DNA of 64,000 bases from Sphingomonas panni (GTDB taxonomy: Bacteria; Pseudomonadota; Alphaproteobacteria; Sphingomonadales; Sphingomonadaceae): the NCBI RefSeq assembly GCF_022664435.1, contig NZ_JAKREU010000006.1:1-64000 (forward strand), written 5' to 3'. The position numbers and the translations under genes were made by a program. Positions 17,893 through 27,736 of this stretch are shown here, piece by piece. Below the pieces are notes generated by a model. It was given only the letters and a program-made list of their open reading frames with translations, ran no database searches and was not told the DNA's origin. How positions within the stretch are numbered: position 1 is the stretch's first letter; each line of letters opens with the position of its first letter.

Positions 17893-19037
17893 CCGATACG
17901 CAACTTTCCCGAGACGAAGCAGAGCGGCTGGCCGATCCGGTCGAGGTGCCGCAGGAACCGACCCGCGCACGGGGCTGGGCACCGCCGCGTGGCGGGGTGA
18001 AGTCGACCATCGGCTTCGTCGCGCTGTTGTTGGGCGGTGTGGCGCTGGCGCTCTACGCATGGGGGCTGTGGCCGTTCGGCAGCGCGATCCAGGCGACCGA
18101 CAACGCCTATGTGCGGGGTCAGACGACGATCATCGCGCCGCAGGTCAACGGCTATGTCACGGAAGTGCTGGTCCGCGATTTCCAGGATGTGAAAGGCGGG
18201 CAGATACTGGCCCGGATCGATGACCGCATCTATCGCCAGCGGGTGGAGCAGGCCCGCGCGCAGCTGGCGGCGCAACAGGCGAACCTCGCCAATTCGCAGC
18301 AGAGCGAGCGGTCGAGCGAGGCGAGCCTTGGCGGGCAGGACGCGGCGGTGCAGAATGCGCGCGCGCAGCTGGCCCGCGCGCAGGCCGATATGGCGCGCGT
18401 CAACGATCTGGTGCGCGAAGGATCGGTGTCGCTGCGCGAACGCGACCAGACGCTGGCAGCACTCCGCGCGGCGGAGGCGGGCGTGGCGCAGGCACAGGCA
18501 CAGCGCAGCGTCGCGCAGGAACAGGTGCGTACCGTCACGGTCGGGCGCGGCGGGCTGAACGCGGCGGTCGAGAATGCACGAGCCGCGGTACGGCTGGCCG
18601 AGATCGACCTCGCCAACACCGTCATCCGCGCGCCGCAGGACGGGCGGCTGGGCGAGGTCGGCGTCCGGCTGGGGCAATATGTGACGGCGGGCACGCAGAT
18701 GATGTTTCTGGTTCCCCCGACCGTGTGGGTCACCGCCAATTTCAAGGAAGCGCAGACCGCGCGCATGGCGCAGGGACAGCCCGCGACGATCCGGGTCGAT
18801 GCACTCGACCGGGCAGAGCTGCACGGTCGGGTCGAGCGAATCGCGCCGGCCGCCGCCAATGAATTCGCCGTGATCCGCGCCGACAATGCCACCGGCAATT
18901 TCGTGAAGGTGGCGCAGCGTATTCCGGTGCGCATCGCCATCGACCGGAACGACCCGCTGTTCCAGCGGCTGCGGCCGGGCATGTCGGTCGAGGCGCGGGT
19001 CGACACGCGGGGCGGCGCATCGCCGGCGGCGCGATGA
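17889..19037 (+). CDS. HlyD/EmrA-family membrane fusion protein
   Basis: This 382-residue periplasmic adaptor links the MFS permease at 16354 to the outer-membrane factor at 19034. It starts at ATG 17889, overlapping the permease stop. A cytoplasmic N-terminus of about 38 residues is followed by a single membrane segment (VKSTIGFVALLLGGVALALY). The half-lipoyl motif is TIIAPQVNGYVTEVLVRDFQ. A long Ala/Gln/Arg-rich helical hairpin (about 120-235) predicts coiled coil. The second lipoyl half is ANTVIRAPQDGRLGEVGVRL, followed by a beta-barrel domain. This is the EmrA layout, as expected for a drug-export tripartite pump. Confidence 0.93.
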   Translation: MTDTQLSRDEAERLADPVEVPQEPTRARGWAPPRGGVKSTIGFVALLLGGVALALYAWGLWPFGSAIQATDNAYVRGQTTIIAPQVNGYVTEVLVRDFQDVKGGQILARIDDRIYRQRVEQARAQLAAQQANLANSQQSERSSEASLGGQDAAVQNARAQLARAQADMARVNDLVREGSVSLRERDQTLAALRAAEAGVAQAQAQRSVAQEQVRTVTVGRGGLNAAVENARAAVRLAEIDLANTVIRAPQDGRLGEVGVRLGQYVTAGTQMMFLVPPTVWVTANFKEAQTARMAQGQPATIRVDALDRAELHGRVERIAPAAANEFAVIRADNATGNFVKVAQRIPVRIAIDRNDPLFQRLRPGMSVEARVDTRGGASPAAR

Positions 19038-20392
19038 GGCGCCTGTTGCTGCTGTCGGTCGCGGTGCTGGGGGCGTGCACCCCGGCCAAGCGTCCGCGTC
19101 CCGCAGAGGCCGGCGTCACGCCGCCGGCGGCGTGGCGCACGACGCTGCCCGGCACCGTGCCCGTCACGGCATTCTGGTGGGAGGCGTTCGGCGATCCCGA
19201 GCTGTCCCGGCTGGTGACCGCCGCGCTGTCCAACAATCCCGACCTCGCGATCGCGGTGGCGCGGGTGGCGGAGGCGCGGGCGACGGAGCGGGTGGCGCGG
19301 GCGGCGCGCTTCCCGACACTGGACGCCGGAGTCGGGCTGATCGAGCAGCGGGCGCTCAACGCCTTCGGATCGGCGACGACCGGCACCTCGCTGCAACCGG
19401 TGTTCCAGTCGGCCTATGAGGTCGACCTGTTCGGGCGGGTCGGCAACAGTATCGACGCCGCGCGGCTGAGCAGCGAGGCCACGGCGGCGGCGGCGGCCAG
19501 CGCGCGGCTGTCGGTCGCGGCCGCCACCGCCAGCGGCTATGTGACGCTGCGCGGCCTCGATGCACGGATCGAGACGGTGCGCGCCACCATCGCGTCGCGG
19601 GGCGAGGCGTTGCGCATCGCCCGTTCACGGGCGGAGGCGGGCTATACCTCGCAGCTCGAACTGCGCCAAGCGGAGGCGGAATATGCCGCCGTGACCCAGA
19701 CGCTGCCGCAGCTGGAACTGCTGGCGCGGCGGCAGGAAAATGCGCTGGCGCTGCTGACCGGCACGCCCCCGCGCGCCATCGCGCGGGGGCGTGCGCTGGA
19801 AGCGCTGGTCCCGCCGCCGATCCCCGCCGGCCTGCCGTCCGACCTGTTGCGCCGCCGCCCCGATATCGCGCAGGCCGAAGCGACGCTGGCGGCGAGCGAT
19901 GCGTCGCTGGCCGCTGCCCGCGCCCAGTTCCTGCCGCAGCTGCGCCTGACCGGATCGACGGGGGAGGTATTGTCGAGCGCCCTGCCCAATCCGGTCGGCA
20001 TCTGGTCGATCGGAGCGAGCGTGCTGGCCCCGCTGTTCCGCGGCGGGCAGTTGCGCGGCAATTACGATGCGGCGACCGCGCGGCGCGACCAGGCGGCGTT
20101 CGCCTATCAGCGCAGCGTGCTGACGGCGTTCCGCGAGGTTGAGGATGCGCTGGCCGCCGTCGACCGGCTGGCGGCGCAGCGTCGCGCGCTGGAGACGCAG
20201 CGCAACGCGACGGCGGAGGCGCTGCGCCACGCGACCAACCGCTATCGCGCCGGCTACAGCCCCTATCTGGAACAGCTGGATGCGCAGCGGGCCTTGTTCA
20301 GCGCCGAATTGTCGGTCGAACAGGTGCGCGCGGACCAGCTGAACGCGCTGGTGGCACTGTATCAGGCGATGGGCGGGGGCTGGGGCGCATGA
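19034..20392 (+). CDS. NodT/TolC-like outer-membrane efflux lipoprotein
   Basis: This 452-residue outer-membrane factor starts at ATG 19034, overlapping the HlyD-family stop. The signal peptide ends in a lipobox (AVLGACTP, acylated Cys about residue 15). Two OEP repeats follow, with characteristic segments FWWEAFGDPELSRLVTAAL, YEVDLFGRV, LRRRPDIAQAEATLAASDAS and YQRSVLTAFREVEDALAAVD. It completes the tripartite MFS/HlyD/OMF export channel. Its stop overlaps the following acetyltransferase start, so four genes (16.3-20.9 kb) form one operon. Confidence 0.93.
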   Translation: MRRLLLLSVAVLGACTPAKRPRPAEAGVTPPAAWRTTLPGTVPVTAFWWEAFGDPELSRLVTAALSNNPDLAIAVARVAEARATERVARAARFPTLDAGVGLIEQRALNAFGSATTGTSLQPVFQSAYEVDLFGRVGNSIDAARLSSEATAAAAASARLSVAAATASGYVTLRGLDARIETVRATIASRGEALRIARSRAEAGYTSQLELRQAEAEYAAVTQTLPQLELLARRQENALALLTGTPPRAIARGRALEALVPPPIPAGLPSDLLRRRPDIAQAEATLAASDASLAAARAQFLPQLRLTGSTGEVLSSALPNPVGIWSIGASVLAPLFRGGQLRGNYDAATARRDQAAFAYQRSVLTAFREVEDALAAVDRLAAQRRALETQRNATAEALRHATNRYRAGYSPYLEQLDAQRALFSAELSVEQVRADQLNALVALYQAMGGGWGA

Positions 20393-20904
20393 TCCGCCCT
20401 GCGACCCCGGCGGATATTCCCGCACTCCACATGCTGGTCGAATCGGCGTTTCGCGGCGACAGCGCGCGGCGTGGCTGGACGCATGAGGCGGACCTGCTGG
20501 GCGGGCAGCGCACCGACCCGGCGGCACTGGCCGAAGCGATTGCCGACCCCGACCATGCGATCCTGATCGCGTTCGACGGGGATGTGGCGGTCGGCTGTGT
20601 CGAGGTGAAGCGTGCCGGATCGGGACGGTCGGCATTGGGCCTGTTGTCGGTACGGCCCGATCGACAGGCGGAAGGCCTGGGGCGGCGACTCGTTGCGGCG
20701 GCGGAGGACCATGCGCGGGCGCATCACGGCGCGACCCGGATGGAGATGACGGTCATCGCCACACGGGCCGAACTGATCGCATGGTATGAACGCCAGGGCT
20801 ATTGCCGCACCGGAGAAAGCCGGCCTTTTCCGATGGATGACCCCCGGTTCGGCCTGCCGCGCGTGCCGTTGTCGTTTATTGTGTTGGATCGGAGCATCGC
20901 GTGA
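20389..20904 (+). CDS. GNAT-family N-acetyltransferase at the end of the efflux operon
   Basis: The product has 171 residues and starts at ATG 20389, overlapping the outer-membrane factor stop. The GNAT core is visible: an N-terminal MIRPATPADIPALHMLVE helix block, the acetyl-CoA signature LSVRPDRQAEGLGRRLVAAA (motif A, Q/RxxGxG/A), and the C-terminal AWYERQGYCRTGE motif. The substrate is unknown. Its position as the fourth gene of a drug-export operon suggests it may acetylate the exported compound or a related toxin, as in other efflux-plus-modification pairs. This is an inference. It ends tail-to-tail with the TetR gene. Confidence 0.9.
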   Translation: MIRPATPADIPALHMLVESAFRGDSARRGWTHEADLLGGQRTDPAALAEAIADPDHAILIAFDGDVAVGCVEVKRAGSGRSALGLLSVRPDRQAEGLGRRLVAAAEDHARAHHGATRMEMTVIATRAELIAWYERQGYCRTGESRPFPMDDPRFGLPRVPLSFIVLDRSIA

Positions 20905-20922
20905 TCGCTGCCGATGCGACAA

Positions 20923-20948
20923 GCCCCGCCCGAGGATGCGGACGGGGC
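20923..20948. terminator. Candidate hairpin between convergent genes
   Basis: GCCCCG (20923-20928) pairs with CGGGGC (20943-20948), with additional partial pairing inside. It lies in the 80-base gap between the acetyltransferase and TetR gene ends. No U-tract follows. Confidence 0.4.
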
Positions 20949-20984
20949 CTGCGACGACTGCGCAAGGGAGTGCGCGCGTCCATC

Positions 20985-21656
20985 CTACCGCGGCGTCACG
21001 AATCCACAATGGCTGTTTTCGAAGATCGGGTCCGCCATTGGGATGACCAGCGCGTCGATATGCGCGTCGAGTACAGCGGTCAGACGCCGATGGGTTTCGG
21101 CTTCTTCGAAATCCGGGTCGCCGATGCGGCGATAGAGTACCCCCGCGCTCATCGTCAGGATCATGTCGCACAGTCGCGAGCGCTCCTCGGCATGGGCCGC
21201 GCCCGGCGCCAGCGCGGTCAGCACCCGCATCAACGCGCCCGACACGCTGCGGTTGATGGTGTGGGCGATGGTGCGGATACGGGCATTGCGCGCCGCCTCC
21301 GCCATGATTTCGGCGAACAGGGGGTCGGGGTCGCCGTCGCTGCCGCAGCGCAGGAACTCGCGCAGCCATTCGCGCAGCGCCGGTATGTCGCGGGTTTCGA
21401 TCGCGCGGGTCATGTCCTGGTCGTTCAGGAAGACGGCGAGGTCGCTTTCGACGATCGCAGCGACGATCGCTTCCTTGTCGACGAAGTCGCGATAGATCTG
21501 ACCGACCTTGATCCCCGACTCGGCGGCCAGTTGCGCGACTCCGGTGCCGTGGAAACCCTGTTGCGCGAACAGTCGGCGGGCGACGCTGACCAGTTGTTCG
21601 CGCCGGGCCGCCGCCCGGCCGGCGCGCCCTGCCTCTTCGCACTGCAACAAATTCAC
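20985..21656 (-). CDS. TetR-family transcriptional regulator of the RND pump
   Basis: The product has 223 residues from GTG 21656. The longer frame reaches an ATG at 21731, but that ATG lies inside the 20-bp palindrome (21716-21735) and would add 25 residues without family resemblance, so the shorter start is preferred. The N-terminal helix-turn-helix is typical: ARRLFAQQGFHGTGVAQLAA then SGIKVGQIYRDFVDKE. The rest is a helical ligand-binding domain. It diverges from the RND adaptor gene and should repress it, and itself, through the palindrome, releasing when a pump substrate binds. The regulator-pump link is inference from position and operator, as in AcrR/TtgR systems. Confidence 0.9.
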   Translation of the reverse strand: MNLLQCEEAGRAGRAAARREQLVSVARRLFAQQGFHGTGVAQLAAESGIKVGQIYRDFVDKEAIVAAIVESDLAVFLNDQDMTRAIETRDIPALREWLREFLRCGSDGDPDPLFAEIMAEAARNARIRTIAHTINRSVSGALMRVLTALAPGAAHAEERSRLCDMILTMSAGVLYRRIGDPDFEEAETHRRLTAVLDAHIDALVIPMADPIFENSHCGFVTPR

Positions 21657-21715
21657 TTCGCGTTCACCTATACCCTCTTGCCACTTTCGCTTTGACGGCG
21701 TACCCGCCGCAAAGT

Positions 21716-21735
21716 GTGAGTGATCGATCACTCAC
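21716..21735. promoter_or_regulatory. Perfect 20-bp palindrome, probable TetR operator
   Basis: GTGAGTGATCGATCACTCAC is a perfect inverted repeat. It lies between the TetR gene (start 21656) and the RND adaptor (start 21762), 26 bases before the latter. Its size, symmetry and place fit a TetR-family operator overlapping the pump promoter. Confidence 0.7.
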
Positions 21736-21761
21736 GTTTAGCACATCCGTCGAGGACGTTC

Positions 21762-22955
21762 ATGAAAAATCGCACGGCCCCATTGGCACTGGCGCTCATT
21801 CTCTCGGCTTGCGGGGGCGGTGGCGAATCGCAACAGCAGCAGGGCGCGCCGCAGGGACCACCGCAGGTCGGTTTCGTGACCGTCCAGCCGCAGCCGGTGA
21901 CGCTGACCACCGAACTGCCCGGCCGCACCGCGCCCTATGAGACGTCGGACGTCCGGCCGCAGGTCAACGGGCTGATCCTTGCCCGGCTGTTCCAGGAAGG
22001 CGACTATGTGCGCCAGGGCCAGCAGCTCTACCGCATCGATCCCGCACCCTATCAGGCGGCGGTCGCCAGCGCGCGCGCGGCGCTGACCCGTGCGCAGGCG
22101 TCAATCGCCTCGACCCGCAACCTAGCGCGCCGCTATGGCGAGCTGGTCAAGATCAACGCGATCAGCCGGCAGGAATATGAGAATGCGGTGACCGGCGCGC
22201 AGCAGGCGGAGGCGGATATCGCCGCCCAGCGCGCCGCGCTGCAACAGGCGCAGATCGACCTGTCGCGCACCACCATCCGTGCGCCGATCTCCGGCCGGAT
22301 CGGCCGGTCGGTGTTCACCACCGGCGCGCTGGTATCGGCGGCGCAGACCAATGCGCTGGCGACGATCCAGCGGCTCGACCCGATCTATGTCGACATTCAG
22401 CAGTCAAGCGCCGACCTGCTCAAGCTGCGCCAGCAGATCATGGACGGCGACCTGTCGCGCGGCAGCGGCGCCGCGCGCGTCCGGCTGAAGCTGGAGGATG
22501 GCAGCACCTATCCGATCGAAGGGACGCTGAAGTTCACCGACGTGACGGTCGATCCGGCGACGGGAACGCAGGCGATCCGCGCGGTCTTCTCCAACCCGCG
22601 CGGGCTGTTGCTGCCGGGCATGTACGTCCGCGCCGAACTGGTCGAGGGAACGAAGTCGAACGGCATCCTCGTGCCGCAGCGTGCGGTGACCCGCGATCCG
22701 AAGGGGGCGGCGACCGTGCTGGTGATCGGTGCCGATGGCAAGCTGGCGCCGCGTCCGCTGACCACGTCGCGCACCGTGGGCGACCAGTGGCTGGTGACCG
22801 GCGGGCTGAACCCCGGCGACAAGATCGTCGTCGAAGGCGCGCAGATGCTCCAGCCGGGCACCCCGGTGAAGGGGTATCCGTGGAAGCCGCAGCCCGAGGG
22901 GCAGGCACCGCAGGGTGCCGCCCCGGCGGGCGGCCCCCAGGCTCAGGCGAAGTAA
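21762..22955 (+). CDS. RND efflux periplasmic adaptor (AcrA-like)
   Basis: This 397-residue lipoprotein starts at ATG 21762 (MKNRTAPLALAL), preceded by GAGGACG. The signal peptide ends LILSACGG, with the acylated Cys near residue 16. A Gln/Gly-rich linker is followed by the AcrA-type core: RTAPYETSDVRPQVNGLI (lipoyl half), a helical hairpin (about 95-160), TTIRAPISGRIGRSVFTTG (second half) and the membrane-proximal domain with GDQWLVTGGLNPGDKIVVEG. It joins the RND permease to the outer-membrane factor, both encoded immediately downstream. Regulation by the divergent TetR protein is likely. Confidence 0.95.
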   Translation: MKNRTAPLALALILSACGGGGESQQQQGAPQGPPQVGFVTVQPQPVTLTTELPGRTAPYETSDVRPQVNGLILARLFQEGDYVRQGQQLYRIDPAPYQAAVASARAALTRAQASIASTRNLARRYGELVKINAISRQEYENAVTGAQQAEADIAAQRAALQQAQIDLSRTTIRAPISGRIGRSVFTTGALVSAAQTNALATIQRLDPIYVDIQQSSADLLKLRQQIMDGDLSRGSGAARVRLKLEDGSTYPIEGTLKFTDVTVDPATGTQAIRAVFSNPRGLLLPGMYVRAELVEGTKSNGILVPQRAVTRDPKGAATVLVIGADGKLAPRPLTTSRTVGDQWLVTGGLNPGDKIVVEGAQMLQPGTPVKGYPWKPQPEGQAPQGAAPAGGPQAQAK

Positions 22956-22961
22956 GCACCC

Positions 22962-25900
22962 ATGTCCCGCTATTTCATCGACCGACCCATCTTCGCATGG
23001 GTCATCGCCGTCGTAATGATGCTGGCCGGCGCGATCGCGATCCGCAGCCTGCCCATCGCGCAGTTCCCCGAAATCGCGCCGCCCGCGGTCGCGATCACCG
23101 CGGTCTATCCGGGTGCCGATGCCGAAACGCTGGAGCGCACGACGACCCAGATCATCGAGCAGCAGCTCAAGGGCATCGATAATCTCCGCTATTTCTCGTC
23201 CTCGTCCTCCTCGGCGGGGACGGTGACGATCACGCTCACCTTCGAGCAGGGCACCGATCCCGACATCGCGCAGGTGCAGGTCCAGAACAAGCTGCAGGCG
23301 GCGACCCCGCTGCTGCCGCAGGAGGTCCAGCGCCAGGGCATTCAGGTCACCAAGTCCGCCGCCAGCTTCCTGCTGGTCGTCGGCCTCGTGTCGACCGACG
23401 GATCGCACAGCAACAACGACCTGTCCGACATGGTCGTGTCGCAGTTCCAGGACCCGATCAGCCGTGTCTCCGGTGTGGGTGAGCTGCAGGTATTCGGCGC
23501 GCAATATGCGATGCGCATCTGGCTCGATCCGACGAAGCTCAACAGCTACCAGCTTACCGTCGCCGATGTGACGTCAGCGGTGCAGGCGCAGAATGCGCAG
23601 GTCTCCGCCGGACAGATCGGCGCGCTGCCGGCGCCCAAGGAGCAGATGCTGAACGCGACGGTCAGCGTCCAGTCGCGCCTGCAAACGCCCGAGCAGTTCG
23701 CCAATATCCGCCTGAAGACCAACGCCGATGGCGCGGTCGTCCGGCTGGGCGATGTCGCGCGGGTCGAGCTGGGTGCCGAGAATTACGGCTTCGACGTGCA
23801 GTATAACGGCAAGCCCGCATCGGGCTTCGGCGTGCGGCTTGCCGCCGGTGCCAATGCGCTCGACACGGTGGAACTGGTCAAGCAGCGCGCCCAAGAGATC
23901 GGACGCGGCCTGCCCGCCGACGTCAAGGTCATCTACCCCTATGACACGACCCCGTTCGTTCGCCTGTCGGTCGAACAGGTCATCCATACGCTGATCGAGG
24001 CGGTGGTCCTCGTCTTCCTCGTCATGTTCCTGTTCCTCCAGAACTGGCGGGCGACGATCATCCCGACCATTGCGGTGCCGGTGGTGCTGCTCGGCACCTT
24101 CGCGGTGATGGCGGTCGCGGGCTTCACCATCAACACGCTGACCCTGTTCGGCATGGTGCTGGCGATCGGGTTGCTGGTCGACGACGCGATCGTCGTGGTC
24201 GAAAACGTCGAACGCCTGATCCAGACCGAGGGGCTGTCGCCGAAGGAAGCGGCGCGCAAGTCGATGGACGAGATCACCAGCGCGCTGGTGGGTATCGGCC
24301 TCGTCCTGTCGGCGGTGTTCCTGCCGATGGCGTTCTTCGGCGGGTCGACCGGCGTCATCTATCGCCAGTTCTCGATCACGATCGTCTCGGCGATGGTGTT
24401 GTCGGTGCTGGTCGCGCTGATCCTGACGCCGGCGCTATGCGCCACGATCCTCAAACCCCATGATCCGCACAAGCATGAGCAGGGCAACGGCCCGCTCGCG
24501 CGCTTCTTCCGCTGGTTCAACGACCGGTTCGAGCGCAGCCAGCTGAAATATGAGCGCGGGGTGCGTCGCACTACGCGCAGCTGGAAGCGGTCGATGCTCG
24601 TCTATCTGCTGATCGTCGCGGGCATGGTGGTCGTGTTCACGCGCCTCCCCTCGGGCTTCCTGCCCGACGAGGATCAGGGCACGGTGCTGGCGCTGGTGCA
24701 GGGTCCGGCGGGTGCGACGAGCGGTCGGACCGAAAAGGGCCTGAACCTGGTCCGCGACCATTTCCTGAAGCAGGAATCGGCCAACGTCGCCGGCGTGTTC
24801 ACCATCAACGGCTTCAGCTTTGCGGGGCAGGGGCAGAATGCCGGCCTGGTCTTCGTCAACCTGAAGCCATGGGAGGAACGCGGCGGCGCCGAGAACAAGG
24901 CGCAGGCGATCGTCGGCCGGGCGATGGGTGCGTTCAGTCAGTATAAGGACGGCCTGATCTTCGCGCTGGTCCCGCCTGCGGTGCAGGAGCTGGGCAATGC
25001 CACCGGCTTCGACGTGCAGCTGGTCGATACCGGCGGCATCGGCCACGAACGGCTGGTGCAGGCGCGCAACATGATGCTGGGCATGGCGGCACAGGACCCG
25101 CGCGTAGCGCAGGTCCGCCCGCTCAGCCTGGAGGACGCGCCGCAGCTGAAGGTCAAGATCGACGAGGACAAGGCGCGCGCGCTCGGCCTCGATCTGGCCG
25201 ACGTCAACTCGACCATCGCGACCGCATGGGGCGGCGGCTATATCAACGACTTCATCGATCGCGGTCGCGTGAAGCGCGTCTATATCCAGGCCGACGCCCC
25301 CTATCGCCTCGCGCCCGAGGATATCGGCGACCTGTATGTCCGCAATGCGACCGGACAGATGGTGCCGTTCACCGCCTTCTCGACGCTGGAATGGGCCAAT
25401 GCGCCGGTCTCGCTGACCCGCTATAACGGGCAGTCGGCGATGCAGCTGCAGGGCGCGCCCGGACCGGGGCTGAGCACCGGTGCGGCGATGGAGGCGATGG
25501 AGGAAATCCATGCCAAGCTGCCGCCGGGCACCGCGCTGGAATGGACCGGGCTGTCGTTCGAGGAACGGCTGTCGGGCGGGCAGGCACCGGCGCTGTACGG
25601 CCTGTCGCTGCTGATCGTGTTCCTGTGCCTGGCGGCGCTGTACGAAAGCTGGTCGGTGCCGATTTCGGTACTGCTGGTCGTGCCGCTGGGCATCCTCGGC
25701 GCGCTGCTGGCGGCGTGGCTGACGGGGCTGAACAACGACATCTATCTGCAGGTCGGCCTCATCACGACCATCGGCGTGTCGGCGAAGAACGCGATCCTGA
25801 TCGTGGAATTCGCCGAGGAGCGGATGGCGGACGGAATGAACGCCGTCGATGCGGCGGTGGAGGCGGCGCGGCTGCGACTGCGCCCGATCCTGATGACCTC

Positions 25901-26165
25901 GCTCGCCTTCGTGTTCGGTGTGTTGCCGCTGGCGATCAGCACCGGCGCGGGTGCCGGTGGTCAGAACGCGATCGGTCGTGCGGTGGTCGGCGGCATGTTG
26001 TCGGCGACGATCCTCGCGATCTTCTTCGTACCGATGTTCTTCGTCGTCGTGCTGCGCCTGTTCGGGCATGGCGGCAAGAACAGCCCGGCCGACATGCGCG
26101 ACGATGACCGGAACGACGACAATCGCTCCACTGAAGGCGGCGAACCCCTGCCGCAGGGAGCATGA
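22962..26165 (+). CDS. HAE1-type RND multidrug efflux permease (AcrB-like)
   Basis: The product has 1067 residues, slightly longer than E. coli AcrB. It begins [20 protein letters not shown]. The proton-relay pair falls at Asp407-Asp408 in [15 protein letters not shown], the same numbering as AcrB, and the relay Lys is expected in the second half near [16 protein letters not shown]. The periplasmic loops contain typical blocks ([40 protein letters not shown]). The C-terminal tail (about 30 residues after LRLFGHG) is charged and cytoplasmic. It exports hydrophobic drugs, detergents or solvents using the proton gradient. It sits 6 bases after the adaptor gene and its end is next to the start of the outer-membrane factor gene. 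Confidence 0.96.
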   Translation: MSRYFIDRPIFAWVIAVVMMLAGAIAIRSLPIAQFPEIAPPAVAITAVYPGADAETLERTTTQIIEQQLKGIDNLRYFSSSSSSAGTVTITLTFEQGTDPDIAQVQVQNKLQAATPLLPQEVQRQGIQVTKSAASFLLVVGLVSTDGSHSNNDLSDMVVSQFQDPISRVSGVGELQVFGAQYAMRIWLDPTKLNSYQLTVADVTSAVQAQNAQVSAGQIGALPAPKEQMLNATVSVQSRLQTPEQFANIRLKTNADGAVVRLGDVARVELGAENYGFDVQYNGKPASGFGVRLAAGANALDTVELVKQRAQEIGRGLPADVKVIYPYDTTPFVRLSVEQVIHTLIEAVVLVFLVMFLFLQNWRATIIPTIAVPVVLLGTFAVMAVAGFTINTLTLFGMVLAIGLLVDDAIVVVENVERLIQTEGLSPKEAARKSMDEITSALVGIGLVLSAVFLPMAFFGGSTGVIYRQFSITIVSAMVLSVLVALILTPALCATILKPHDPHKHEQGNGPLARFFRWFNDRFERSQLKYERGVRRTTRSWKRSMLVYLLIVAGMVVVFTRLPSGFLPDEDQGTVLALVQGPAGATSGRTEKGLNLVRDHFLKQESANVAGVFTINGFSFAGQGQNAGLVFVNLKPWEERGGAENKAQAIVGRAMGAFSQYKDGLIFALVPPAVQELGNATGFDVQLVDTGGIGHERLVQARNMMLGMAAQDPRVAQVRPLSLEDAPQLKVKIDEDKARALGLDLADVNSTIATAWGGGYINDFIDRGRVKRVYIQADAPYRLAPEDIGDLYVRNATGQMVPFTAFSTLEWANAPVSLTRYNGQSAMQLQGAPGPGLSTGAAMEAMEEIHAKLPPGTALEWTGLSFEERLSGGQAPALYGLSLLIVFLCLAALYESWSVPISVLLVVPLGILGALLAAWLTGLNNDIYLQVGLITTIGVSAKNAILIVEFAEERMADGMNAVDAAVEAARLRLRPILMTSLAFVFGVLPLAISTGAGAGGQNAIGRAVVGGMLSATILAIFFVPMFFVVVLRLFGHGGKNSPADMRDDDRNDDNRSTEGGEPLPQGA

Positions 26166-26167
26166 CC

Positions 26168-27631
26168 ATGAGCAAGAACGCCATGACGCTGCGTAGCCTG
26201 ACCCTCCTCGTCGCCACCACGGCGCTGGCCGGATGCAACCTCGCGCCCAAGAATGTGCGGCCGGAGGGGGCGATCCCCGCGACCCTGCCGCAGGGCGGGC
26301 CGTATCCGGTGCTGGGAGCCGAACAGGTCGATGTGACCCGGATTGGATATCGCGACTTCTTCGTCGATCCGCGGTTGCAGGCGGTGATCGCGACCGCGCT
26401 GGAGAATAATCGCGATTACCGGGTGACGGCGGCCAATGTGCTGGCCGCCCGCGCGCAGTACCGCGTGACCCGCGCCAGCCAGGTGCCGACGACGGCGGCC
26501 AATGGCGGCGTCACCTTCACCAACAATCCGTTCGGCGCACTGGGCGGTGCTGGCGGGGCCGGGGGTGCCGGCGGCGCGGGCGGGGTGCCGGCGCAGAGCG
26601 GCAACCTCGAAATCTATCAGGCGTCGGTCGGCTTCTCCGCCTTCGAACTCGACCTGTTCGGCCGCGTCCGCAACCTCAGCCAGGCGGCGCTGCAGGAATA
26701 TTTCGCGACCGAAGAGGCGCAGCGGGCCGCCCGCATCGCGCTGGTCGGTGAAGTCGCGAGCGCATGGCTGACGATGGCGGCGGATCAGGACCAGCTGCGC
26801 CTGTCGCGCGAGACGCTGACCAGCTTCGGCCGGACGCTGGAGCTGACCCGTGCGCAGTTCCGGGTCGGCGTCATCTCCGAACTGGAGGTGCAGCAGGCGG
26901 AAACCAGCTATCAGCAGGCGCGCAACGACATCGCCGCCCTGACCGCGCAGATCGCGCAGGACCAGAATGCGATCAACCTGTTGGCGGGCACGACGGTGCC
27001 AGCGGCGCAACTGCCGAGCGAGCTGGGCGATCGCGACCCGATCCTGTCGAACCTGCCGACCGGCGTATCGTCGACGGTGCTGCTGCGCCGGCCCGACGTG
27101 TTGCAGGCCGAACGCCGCCTCTATGCCGCCAACGCCAATATCGGCGCGGCGCGCGCGGCGCTGTTCCCCACGATCTCGCTGACCGCGACGCTGGGCACGA
27201 TCAGCACGGCACTGGGCGGCCTGTTCGGGTCGGGCACGCAGAACTTCTCGGTCTCGCCTGGCGTGGCGCTGCCCTTGTTCGACGGCGGCCAGCGGCGCGG
27301 CAATGTCGAGGTCGCGCGCGCCCAGCAGCTGGCCGCGGTCGCCACCTATGAAGGCACGTTGCAGACCGCGTTCAAGGAAGTGGCCGACGCGCTGGCGACG
27401 CGCGGAACGATCGACGAACAGCTGTCGGCACAGACCGCCAAGGCGCAGGCCGCGGCGACCGCGCAGCGTCTGTCCGACGCGCGCTATCGTGCGGGGATCG
27501 ACTCGTTCCTGAATACGCTGGATGCGCAGCGGACCAGCTACACGGCGCGGCAGGCGCTGGTGCAGACCCGGCTGGCGCGCGCGACCAATCTGGTCACCTT
27601 GTACCGGACGCTGGGGGGCGGGCTGAACTAA
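26168..27631 (+). CDS. TolC/NodT-family outer-membrane factor of the RND system
   Basis: The start at ATG 26168 gives AGGGAG a 7-base spacing. The ATG at 26162, which overlaps the permease stop, would leave only one base. The product has about 487 residues. The lipobox is TTALAGCNLAP, so the N-terminus is probably acylated. The two OEP repeats include FFVDPRLQAVIATALENNRD, FELDLFGRVRNLSQAAL, LRRPDVLQAERRLYAANANI and LPLFDGGQRRGNVEVARAQQ. A Gly-Ala repeat insertion (GGAGGAGGAGGAGG, about residues 126-140) lies in what should be an extracellular or strand-connecting region. It is the third component of the pump encoded by 21762-26165. Confidence 0.93.
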   Translation: MSKNAMTLRSLTLLVATTALAGCNLAPKNVRPEGAIPATLPQGGPYPVLGAEQVDVTRIGYRDFFVDPRLQAVIATALENNRDYRVTAANVLAARAQYRVTRASQVPTTAANGGVTFTNNPFGALGGAGGAGGAGGAGGVPAQSGNLEIYQASVGFSAFELDLFGRVRNLSQAALQEYFATEEAQRAARIALVGEVASAWLTMAADQDQLRLSRETLTSFGRTLELTRAQFRVGVISELEVQQAETSYQQARNDIAALTAQIAQDQNAINLLAGTTVPAAQLPSELGDRDPILSNLPTGVSSTVLLRRPDVLQAERRLYAANANIGAARAALFPTISLTATLGTISTALGGLFGSGTQNFSVSPGVALPLFDGGQRRGNVEVARAQQLAAVATYEGTLQTAFKEVADALATRGTIDEQLSAQTAKAQAAATAQRLSDARYRAGIDSFLNTLDAQRTSYTARQALVQTRLARATNLVTLYRTLGGGLN

Positions 27632-27681
27632 CCGCGATCGGCCCATCATCCAGCGTGCCGTCCCGGCCGGATGCATCCCCC

Positions 27682-27709
27682 TTGCGTCCGGGCGGGATCG
27701 GCATATGCT
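27682..27709 (+). promoter_or_regulatory. Possible sigma-70 promoter upstream of the 88-aa gene
   Basis: TTGCGT (27682-27687) and TATGCT (27704-27709) are separated by 16 bases and lie 28 bases before the ATG at 27737. The match is moderate and nothing else supports it. Confidence 0.3.
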
Positions 27710-27736
27710 CTCCTGTATAACATAAGGAGAGGAACG

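Noticed and set aside
21657..21731. Upstream ATG start for the TetR gene
   Set aside because: The extension passes through the operator palindrome and adds residues without family similarity.
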